Shown: piece after piece, positions 1-5,378 of the stretch
Numbering within the stretch: the first letter of the stretch is position 1
Layout: each line of letters starts with the position of its first letter
Assembly (NCBI GenBank): GCA_937925385.1
Contig: CALEWN010000043.1
Span: forward strand, 1-7,345
From: an uncultured Senegalimassilia sp.
Lineage (GTDB): Bacteria; Actinomycetota; Coriobacteriia; Coriobacteriales; Eggerthellaceae
Direction: 5' to 3'
DNA length: 7,345 nt
Notes under the pieces: generated by a model
Databases searched by the model: none
What the model was told of the DNA's origin: nothing
The model's input: only the letters and a program-made list of their open reading frames with translations
Made by a program: the position numbers and the translations under genes

Positions 1-190
1 CCCCTCATGATCGCCTCCAAGCACTCGGGTCAAAACGTTCTCGATTTCGCCCGCGATGCGCGGGTCGTCCCTCTCGTGTATGTAGTCAAATAAGCGTCGA
101 CACTTTCGGCAGCAGGTTTTCGACGCTAAACGCAAAGACATGCCGACCGCCTTCGAAGGTGCCTAATCTGATAGATGCTTCGTTTTCTAC
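1..190 (-). pseudogene. Unrecognised gene fragment, frameshifted, continuing past the left edge
   Basis: On the minus strand a coding-like reading runs from 190 to about 89 (VENEASIRLGTFEGG, then RHVFAFSVENLLPKVSTL) and then meets TGA at 88-86. Dropping one base near 91 lets it continue in the next frame (FDYIHERDDPRIAG, then EIENVLTRVLGGDHEG) to the window edge. The two halves join into one plausible, mixed-charge soluble protein, so I read this as a gene with a +1 insertion. A stop codon (TGA 193-191) lies just upstream and there is no start codon with a ribosome site, so the 5' part is missing, probably removed where the IS21 remnant begins near 200. I do not recognise the family. The antisense reading of 1-93 is also open but looks less like a protein. 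Confidence 0.35.
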
Positions 191-210
191 TCAGAAAAGC
201 AGGGAAGGCA

Positions 211-423
211 ATGATCAACATGTCCACCGTCAATTCTATACGCCAGCAGAGCCGCGACGGGTTCAGCATCTCGAATATCGCCAAGAGGAACGGCGTGTCG
301 CGCGATGCCATAAGCACCTCACCCAAGACGACTTCTCCCCGAGGCCGTCCGCCCAGCGCGTTCGACCGCTACCGGCCACTCATCGAGAGCCGGCTCAACG
401 AGGACGAGCGTAACTGGCGTGAA
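211..423 (+). pseudogene. istA: IS21-family transposase IstA, degenerate N-terminal remnant
   Basis: IstA is the DDE transposase of IS21 elements and works with the ATPase IstB. From ATG 211 (AGGGA at 201-205, 5 nt upstream) the reading MINMSTVNSIRQQ...ISNIAKRNGVSRDAI matches the helix-turn-helix that opens IstA proteins. The usual continuation (K-x-L-T-Q-D-D-F-S-P-R-P) is present but in another frame, about 312-345. The original frame then resumes with PPSAFDRYRPLIES and NEDERNWRE, again typical of IstA. Two indels, one near 310 and one near 345, therefore interrupt it. Similarity stops near 423; the catalytic domain and istB are absent. The 95 bases from 424 to the helicase stop hold a G6 run (447-452) and may be an IS edge, but I see no gene there. 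Family assignment is by recognition of the N-terminal pattern. Confidence 0.6.
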
Positions 424-518
424 TCCACCCCGACTTCGTTGACGCTGGGGGGCGGTAACGTTTGGACTGGGACTGCTTCAAAATCGGCCATCATCGTCTT
501 CCATTTAGACTTCCTTAC

Positions 519-1921
519 CTACCCCGAAATCCCATCGAAATGCAGCGTCCTACTGTTAGCAATCACGATTAGCCCTAGCCTGCAGCGGGAAACGGCAACA
601 TAGAAATCTCTAGGGTCCGTCACCGTCGTGGCATCGACGATGGCGATATCGAACTCCAATCCTTTGGACAAGACGGTCCGCGAAGCAACATGCTTGAACC
701 TATACCGCGATTCATAAGACTCCATATCACCATGCGCCTTCGCTACGGCATCCGCAAGGCGGACTCCGTGAGTCACGGCGAAACTCAACGCCCGCTTCAT
801 CTCGCCAAACAGCTGTCCTCTAATCTTCCTGAAACCCGCAGATGACCGTTCAATCCAGTCAAGAACGGCAAAATCGCACCCATAGCCACCGCCCTGGGCA
901 GCATCGGTTAGCAACTGGGACAGCTCGGAATATTTCTTCATGCGGTCAAAATCCAAGCTGCCCGCCTGGAGCTTATTCATATAGGTTTTCAAATCGCTCG
1001 CGACTCCCGTGAAGCACAGACCCGAAAACTCAAGTAGGCAAAGAGCGTGTTGTGGTTCGACCGAAGCTTCGAGCCGTGCAGCCCACTCAGTTAGCAGCGC
1101 GCACTCAATCGTTTCGTTTACCTGAAAACCGAAATGCCGCCTGCAAAAGCTCACTTCGCCGGCTTCGCGCGCCGTCAAATAAACGAAGCTGCAATCATGT
1201 CCATACTTCGACAGTTGACGCGACACTCCGAACTTTTTGCATCTTCAGCATCTACAAACGTCACGCCCTTTACGCCGCGGCTCAACAAAAGCGACACGCT
1301 TGCGCCCCTGAGGGTCGGCAGCAGCGCATCGCGAATCCGCGCAATCTCGCTTCCCAGCTCTTCGGCACCGGCGTTAATCCACCTGTAAGGCCTCGCATCA
1401 AGCGGCCTGACGCTAAAAGAAGAATCTTCCATGCTGACAAGATTCCCAGACCAATAAAAAATGCTTTGCATCGGGTCACCGTAGACAACAAGATCCAAGC
1501 CCATCGACAAAGCGAACAGCGCCTCCTGCTGGGCAACGGTGCAATCCTGGTATTCGTCCACAATCACACAGGAATAGCTTTTGCTGAGCACATGCTGAGC
1601 CCAGTCCTTGGAAAAAACTTGTCCTGCGGCCGGGTAGAGCTGGTCGTAGTATGAGCTACCGCTAAAAGTCGAAAATTCATCGAAACCCGCCGCTTCCGGA
1701 TACGCCTTCACCCACTTCTCGCAATAGGAAGCGATCGTGGAAACCTCGCAACAAGAGGGCGCAACACCGGCGAGCCTCAAGCGATTTCCAAGAGCAGTGA
1801 CCCCCGCATTGGTATGCGTAAGCACAAGCGCTTTCCCTTCGGTGTCCTTAACCCGATTCACGATCGCCTGCGTTTTCCCATATCCCGCAGGGGCTATGAA
1901 CGCGATGCGCGAGCAGGACAT
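519..1921 (-). pseudogene. gajB: GajB-like UvrD-family SF1 helicase, split by a -1 frameshift
   Basis: In Gabija, GajB is a UvrD-like helicase that partners the GajA nuclease; it is thought to respond to DNA intermediates during phage attack. Start chosen: ATG 1921, overlapping the gajA stop as TGATG, 4 nt after AGGAGG (1931-1926). The first frame runs to 1175 and carries Walker A PAGYGKT (residues 11-17), motif Ia LTHTNAG (34-40), motif II VDEYQD (121-126) and motif III GDPMQSIF (148-155). The second open frame (GTG 1226 to TAG 519) carries motif V SKGLEFD and motif VI FYVAVSRCR, about residues 419-425 and 440-448 of the joined protein. The frames meet at an A5 tract (1234-1238); one extra A gives a continuous 467-residue protein, close to the roughly 490 residues I recall for GajB. 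The N-terminal half alone would lack motifs V and VI and should be inactive. Other UvrD/PcrA-like helicases sit beside OLD nucleases, so Gabija is inferred from the pair. Confidence 0.8.
1234..1238 (-). other. A5 tract at the helicase frameshift junction
   Basis: On the minus strand the incoming codons are GAT GCA AAA AGT; the downstream helicase frame reads TGC AAA AAG TTC GGA. The shift is -1 and falls exactly on a run of five A. It can be explained by loss of one A from an A6 run, by a sequencing or assembly error, or by ribosomal slippage of a lysine codon from AAA to the overlapping AAA. The heptamer is not the classic A-AAA-AAG in the incoming frame, and I see no clear stimulatory hairpin or internal ribosome site, so mutation or error is more likely than programmed shifting. 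Confidence 0.7.
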
Positions 1922-3606
1922 CATCCCTCCTCGACCCATTGGGCAAGGCTGTCAAGCGTCGTCTCAGTCCGACTTCCGGGAATCGATTCCAAGACACCCA
2001 AAACAATCATTCCCAGCTTCTCGCCAAGATCGATGCGTTTGAACCAAGGCTTCCCGCCGCCGCTTGCCTGAGCAGCCGCCCCGACGCGCCTTCGTTCCTC
2101 CGATGTTAGGTCGTGTTTGGGATTCATCGCATCATCGTAGCTCAGACCGTTCCTTTCCAGGCTGTCCCTCACTCGCCCTGCATCCCATTCGTCAACCGCA
2201 AGCGAAATCAGATTTTTAACCACCCCATCAGGCACGTCGTTGAAAATTTGCAGTTCCGTCGACATACCCTCATCCCAATCAAAAACCTGGATTCCTTCGC
2301 TGCGCAATGCCTTCTTATCCCCGTCGTACTTCCTCTCATCGGAATCCATGAATACGCAAGTGCGGTAACCGCAGCTGTTCATAAGACGACCAATCTTGAA
2401 CATCTCAGCGCCGCCGCTTGCGTCAACGGGCGCGACTCCCCTTAAGGAAAGATGAGCATACCCCGCTTCCTCAAGCGCACGCACGATACCGAGCTCAGTC
2501 TTACCCTCGCAGACGATGACGCTTTTCGCGAGAAACGCCTCCGCGCAAGCTTTGAGTTTCCTGCGAACGAGCTCATCGCCACACGTTCGCGTTGCCATCT
2601 TGCGCACACTTGTAACGCCATCTGCGCTATGAACGGCAGCTACCTCAAACTCGTCGAGCTCGGTAATCGCCACAGGCGAATGGGTCGTAATAATCACCTG
2701 GCCGCCCTCGGACTCGGCTTTCTTTCTCAACCCCCGAAGAAGCCCCCTGAGCCTATGAGGCTCAAGCCCTGTCTCGATTTCGTCTATTACGAGAACGGCC
2801 CCGACCTCTGTCACGCCCATGCCCACCGCCGCATCAACAAGCTTGCGCGTCCCCGCACCCTTCAGCTCGACAGGAGTCGGCCCGTCGAAAAGAGCAAGTG
2901 GGATGCCGAGCTTCGAGCGATGGACCAGCGCCCGGGCAGATAGGTTGTCGGCTTCCAGCAAAACGCCAAGCTCTTTCAAATCATCCTCAAGGCACAAAAG
3001 CGATCGATCGATTAGAGCGGAACCTTCCATGCCATTCAATCGTCTCAGAGCGCTCACGGCTACGGCACTGATCTCTTTTTCGTCCGCCAATAATCGTCGA
3101 AGGCCGGAGCCCCTAGCCCAGGTGAACGACGAATCCGATGCGCCGAAAATCGCGCTCACCCCGAGCAAGGACCTATCCCCTGCCCCTATACACTTGGCCC
3201 TATCGTCTTTGTATACCTCCCACACCGGATCGAGGTCGTCGGCCACGGTCAGGCGAATCGTGATGCAAGGCTGGCGACCGTCTTCGACCGGATCAGTTGC
3301 ACCTTCGAAACCCGGTTTGTCGGTCAGAAACAAGCCGAACTTCGAAGTGCTGATTAATTCGTCGGGCAATCCCCGAACGGCTACCTCGATCACAATAGGC
3401 TTGCCAAAATCACATTGGTAAAAGTCTTGATCCTCCACGCCAAACGATCGAGAAGGAGCAAGCGCCCAACGAATCGCATTTAGGATAGTCGATTTCGTTG
3501 AATCACCTTTTCCTATGAGGCAAACGAGAGAATCGGCTTCATCAAGAACGCACTCACAATTCTCGATTCCCCGAAAATGGGAGATTTTGACACCGGCGAC
3601 GCGCAC
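1921..3606 (-). CDS. gajA: GajA-like OLD-family (class 2) ATPase/TOPRIM endonuclease
   Basis: A 561-residue protein. The N-terminal ABC-type ATPase has a P-loop GKGDSTKST (32-40), a signature-like LKGAGTRK (248-255), Walker B VLVIDE (271-276) followed by ETGLEPHR, which is characteristic of OLD proteins, and the switch histidine in TTHSP (H309). The C-terminal TOPRIM nuclease domain shows VCEGKTE (365-371), VFMDSDERK (418-426) and a late GGGKPWFKR (516-524). In the GajA/OLD family the TOPRIM acidic residues bind metal and cut DNA, while nucleotide binding regulates cutting; GajA is the DNA-nicking subunit of Gabija. Start: GTG 3606, with AAAGGGG (3618-3612) 5 nt upstream and MRVAGVKISHFRGIE as the usual opening of SMC-like ATPases. 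Length matches known GajA (about 580). The helicase gene follows with a TGATG overlap, so the two are translationally coupled. The P-loop has Thr where the second Gly usually stands; I believe this variant also occurs in relatives, so I do not call it inactive. Confidence 0.85.
   Translation of the reverse strand: MRVAGVKISHFRGIENCECVLDEADSLVCLIGKGDSTKSTILNAIRWALAPSRSFGVEDQDFYQCDFGKPIVIEVAVRGLPDELISTSKFGLFLTDKPGFEGATDPVEDGRQPCITIRLTVADDLDPVWEVYKDDRAKCIGAGDRSLLGVSAIFGASDSSFTWARGSGLRRLLADEKEISAVAVSALRRLNGMEGSALIDRSLLCLEDDLKELGVLLEADNLSARALVHRSKLGIPLALFDGPTPVELKGAGTRKLVDAAVGMGVTEVGAVLVIDEIETGLEPHRLRGLLRGLRKKAESEGGQVIITTHSPVAITELDEFEVAAVHSADGVTSVRKMATRTCGDELVRRKLKACAEAFLAKSVIVCEGKTELGIVRALEEAGYAHLSLRGVAPVDASGGAEMFKIGRLMNSCGYRTCVFMDSDERKYDGDKKALRSEGIQVFDWDEGMSTELQIFNDVPDGVVKNLISLAVDEWDAGRVRDSLERNGLSYDDAMNPKHDLTSEERRRVGAAAQASGGGKPWFKRIDLGEKLGMIVLGVLESIPGSRTETTLDSLAQWVEEG
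1926..1931 (-). promoter_or_regulatory. Ribosome binding site AGGAGG for the helicase gene
   Basis: AGGAGG lies inside the last codons of gajA. It is 1 nt from ATG 1924 and 4 nt from ATG 1921, which favours 1921 as the helicase start and rules out ATG 1939, which has no such site. The stop/start overlap suggests that helicase translation depends on ribosomes finishing gajA. Confidence 0.6.
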
Positions 3607-3611
3607 TCAAA

Positions 3612-3681
3612 CCCCTTTACCAGAGAAAATATCTTGTTATTAGTTTATCATTCCCGCCGGCATGCCCGAGACAAGCGCAAC
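3612..3681 (-). promoter_or_regulatory. AT-rich leader and weak candidate promoter of the gajA operon
   Basis: Immediately upstream of gajA lies a local AT-rich island (about 3620-3651) in an otherwise GC-rich sequence. On the minus strand, TTGTCT (near 3681-3676) precedes GATAAA by about 19 nt, and GATATT lies further downstream; either could be a -10 element. AAAGGGG at 3618-3612 is the ribosome site. The match to sigma-70 consensus is only partial, so the promoter itself is tentative while the ribosome site is solid. Confidence 0.3.
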
Positions 3682-3723
3682 GTTCCATTGGGCAATCGTT
3701 CGCACCTTCCATGGCCATGCCGG

Positions 3724-3735
3724 GGGGAGCTCCCC
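3724..3735. repeat. Perfect 12-bp palindrome GGGGAGCTCCCC
   Basis: A perfect dyad inside a longer GC-rich stretch, 40 bp before the start of the TetR-like remnant at 3775. CCGGCATG (3657-3664) and CATGCCGG (3716-3723) form a second, wider inverted repeat just before it. Palindromes in this position often serve as operators of divergent or self-regulating repressors, so this could be a relic operator; that is inference from position only. Confidence 0.3.
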
Positions 3736-3774
3736 TCTTATCCTTAACAGCAAAAAATCACCAAGGGCCAACGC

Positions 3775-3935
3775 ATGAAAGAGGCCGCACGACCGGAATC
3801 CAAATCAAATTCCAAATCGTAGGTGCATGTCACGCCACAACCGAGAAAGCCGGCGATTCGCTCGCCGAAATCACCCACAAGGCCAAGATTTCGCACAATG
3901 CAGTGCCCAACTACCACCTGACGAAGGAAGCCTCT
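3775..3935 (+). pseudogene. Probable TetR-family regulator remnant (N-terminal helix-turn-helix), frameshifted
   Basis: ATG 3775 has AAGGG (3763-3767) 7 nt upstream and opens MKEAARPESKSNSKS, a typical basic N-terminal arm, then hits TAG near 3820. In the neighbouring frame the reading IVGACHATTEKAGDSLAEI (from about 3819) continues as THKAKISHNAVPNYHLTKEA to about 3935. That spacing (helix, S-L-A-E-I, K-A-x-I-S-x-N-A-V, N-Y-H, T-K-E-A) resembles the TetR DNA-binding domain, where the usual ending is YYHF.SKE. After 3935 no reading looks like the ligand-binding domain. A single indel near 3815-3820 plus loss of the rest explains it. This is pattern recognition on about 50 residues with several off-consensus positions, so moderate to low certainty. 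Confidence 0.35.
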
Positions 3936-4088
3936 CGCTGCCCCGAACGCTCCCGAACACCTCTACGCCCCCTGCTCACGCTCGGGGCATCAGCACACGC
4001 GACTCAGCAATCACAATGCTTGCGCCCAGCACCGACTGGGACCGAAGCACACGTTAGACACGTCCCTTTAACGCAAGCGAACCCCACT

Positions 4089-4261
4089 CGCAACTTTTGG
4101 GCGGTTTCGCAGGCCGAATCGGCCCGAAACGCCACCCAGCGCCGACGTTTCCCCAGGTCGGCGGAGCCGACAGCGAACAACCCTCGCCGAAAACCGCACA
4201 GAAGTCCAGGACTCATGGCGAAATCGGCGCCCATTTCCTGCGAAACCGCCCAAAAGTCGCG
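4089..4261. repeat. 173-bp composite inverted-repeat element with 25-bp arms
   Basis: The left arm 4089-4113 (CGCAACTTTTGGGCGGTTTC plus GCAGG) and the right arm 4237-4261 are inverted copies with 24 of 25 positions matching. A third related copy in the same orientation as the right arm lies at 4185-4205 (ACTTCTGTGCGGTTTTCGGC on the minus strand). Between them are smaller dyads: GGCCGA-A-TCGGCC (4112-4124) and GTCGGC-GGA-GCCGAC (4157-4171). No ORF here is convincing; open frames on both strands encode the same FWAVSQ string only because of the arms. It may be a miniature non-autonomous transposon, a REP-like cluster or a strongly folded RNA. I see no clear flanking target duplication. Confidence 0.6.
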
Positions 4262-4690
4262 GGGGCGCGACCGCGGGCAAGGCCGCGACAGCCGTAAGCT
4301 CCAACGCGGGCGCAACCGACGCTAGCGCACCTCCCGACATCGCAGCGAACGCACCTCCGCCCCCTGTTCAAAAACGCTTCGATCGACGACAGCGCCCGTA
4401 GCCGCTTTGCCATCCCTCGCCCCCGCGGTACTCACCTTGTTTCATTTTAAGCTGCCGAGACATCATTGGATAACAGAAAGGACGACAGCCGATGCGCATG
4501 TAGCCAAACGAATGCTTGAACGGGATGCGTCACAAACCATCGCGCGAAAGCGCTCATGGAAAACGCCCGTAGAGCCCCGTACCCGCCCCTACAAAAAACA
4601 ACTCCCATCCACCCCCGCCGACCCGCCAAAAAGTCACCCATACCTACCAAAAACTGCCCTGATGAGCTGTAATTCCTAGGTCCTCTATCG
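4262..4690. other. Gene-free stretch without recognisable coding or RNA features
   Basis: Open frames exist on both strands, but none has a ribosome site with a convincing product, and their translations are rich in Arg/Pro or low in structure. Toward the right (about 4625-4680) the sequence becomes AT-richer with short A-runs (AAAAAGTCACCC, ACCAAAAACTGCCC) and leads into the candidate promoter of the small exported gene. It may contain a control region, but nothing more can be supported. Confidence 0.4.
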
Positions 4691-4696
4691 TAAAAT
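4691..4696 (+). promoter_or_regulatory. Candidate -10 element TAAAAT for the small exported gene
   Basis: TAAAAT matches five of six bases of the sigma-70 -10 consensus and lies about 80 nt before ATG 4774. The hexamer 17 nt upstream (TGTAAT) is a poor -35, so the promoter is weak or needs an activator, or the call is wrong. Confidence 0.3.
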
Positions 4697-4773
4697 GTCG
4701 CAAGCAGATAACGCACGGCAACACTGTCCCATGCGTCGCGAAACCGCCGCTGGCCATAAGAGAGGTCCACGAC

Positions 4774-4944
4774 ATGAAACGGCCCGCGTCCGCAATGCTC
4801 TCGATCGCCCTTTCGCTCACGCTCGTCGCAAGCATGTGCCCGGCAACAGCACTCGCAACGGACGACGCAAAAAGCCCAAGCAACAATGAACGCGGCCACC
4901 GCGGAAACATCTGCGAGCGTCAAAACAAGCGCGTAAAACGATAA
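4774..4944 (+). CDS. Small exported basic peptide with Sec signal (56 aa)
   Basis: ATG 4774 follows AGAGG (4761-4765) at 8 nt spacing. The product starts MKRPASAMLSIALSLTLVAS and continues MCPATALA-TDDA: a basic n-region, a hydrophobic core (residues 8-20) and an Ala-x-Ala cleavage site before Thr29, a textbook Sec signal peptide. The predicted mature part is only 28 residues, polar, with eight Lys/Arg against four Asp/Glu, one Cys, and a basic end (NKRVKR). TAA 4942-4944 runs straight into the terminator hairpin, so promoter, ribosome site, signal, stop and terminator form a compact unit. It could be a secreted peptide (signal or antimicrobial-like) or the two ends of a larger surface protein joined by an internal deletion; no anchor motif or lipobox is seen. 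Family not recognised. Confidence 0.55.
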   Translation: MKRPASAMLSIALSLTLVASMCPATALATDDAKSPSNNERGHRGNICERQNKRVKR

Positions 4945-4991
4945 ACCTCTCGGCGTTTTCCTGTATTAGTCGAGAAAACTCCGAGAGGTTT
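4943..4991. terminator. Bidirectional rho-independent-type hairpin
   Basis: Arms AAACCTCTCGGCGTTTTC (4943-4960) and GAAAACTCCGAGAGGTTT (4974-4991) pair at 17 of 18 positions around a 13-nt loop. On the plus strand the stem begins at the stop codon of the 56-codon gene and ends in GGTTTCC. On the minus strand it is followed by TTTATCGTTTT, a better U-rich tail, so it can also stop transcription arriving from the RES gene and the IS66 remnant. Confidence 0.75.
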
Positions 4992-5023
4992 CCTGCTCCT
5001 CCGGCCCCTAGATCCCGGCACCC

Positions 5024-5342
5024 CCTCGGCCGGTTCGGTGACGCCCGCCCGGCGACGCTTAGGGCCGGCACGATGGCCTTAGCTGCGGCGAGACCGTCGC
5101 ACGTCGCCTTCACCCATCCTGAAGTTCTTCCCGGCGAAGCGGCCAGGCCCCTCGTCACGAAAGACAGCGAGCCGCTTATACAGGCTCGACTTGTTCACCT
5201 TGCTCAGCGAGCACCGCTCGCCGATGGCCGTGCCCGATGCCAGGCAGCGCTCTATGCGTCCAGCCCACATGTCGCGCCTGGCGGCGTCTCCGCTGACAGA
5301 CATATCCCAATCCAACCCATCAGCACCTGAGACGCCGCTCAT
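5024..5342 (-). pseudogene. IS66-family TnpA-like accessory protein remnant, frameshifted
   Basis: IS66 elements carry a small TnpA with a helix-turn-helix beside TnpB and the TnpC transposase. Here MWAGRIERCLASGTAIGERC (residues 25-44 from ATG 5342) followed by SLSKVNKSSLYKRLAVFRDE resembles the TnpA pattern W-A-x-R-I-x-x-C-x-x-S-G ... S-x-L-Y-x-x-x-x-x-F-R. Near 5127 the frame changes: GPGRFAGK is followed, one base over, by TSGWVKATCDGLAAAKAIVPAL, ending about 5024. In the original frame the protein ends at 5079 (87 aa). A start at ATG 5303 is equally possible. TnpB and TnpC are missing, so only one end of the element remains. The family call is by motif appearance. Confidence 0.5.
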
Positions 5343-5378
5343 CGCACAAAGCAGGACACGAATCAGTCCGGCAACCTC

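Noticed and set aside
1..93. Plus-strand open frame ending TAA at 93 (…DFARDARVVPLVYVVK)
   Set aside because: It is antisense to the more convincing minus-strand reading; not excluded, but not supported without upstream sequence.
93..127. AGCGTCGA/TCGACGCT inverted repeat with a 19-nt loop as a terminator or IS end
   Set aside because: No T tract, and it falls inside the readable minus-strand gene fragment; an 8-bp dyad can be chance.
1052..1654. A 200-codon plus-strand open frame
   Set aside because: Antisense shadow of the helicase, whose SF1 motifs are unmistakable.
2452..3421. Long plus-strand open frames antisense to the nuclease
   Set aside because: Shadows of the GajA-like gene; translations are low-complexity Ser/Arg/Pro and carry no motifs.
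3711..4325. A 204-codon plus-strand open frame
   Set aside because: Only the part about 3819-3935 looks like protein (TetR-like); the rest is Arg/Pro/Thr-rich, crosses the inverted-repeat element, and has no suitable start for the full length.
4004..4340. Minus-strand open frames of about 90-103 codons
   Set aside because: They overlap the 4089-4261 palindromic element and share the FWAVSQ string with the plus strand only because the arms are inverted copies.
4447..4923. A 158-codon minus-strand open frame
   Set aside because: Cys/Arg-rich, no ribosome site, and antisense to the signal-peptide gene and its leader, which have much better coding signals.
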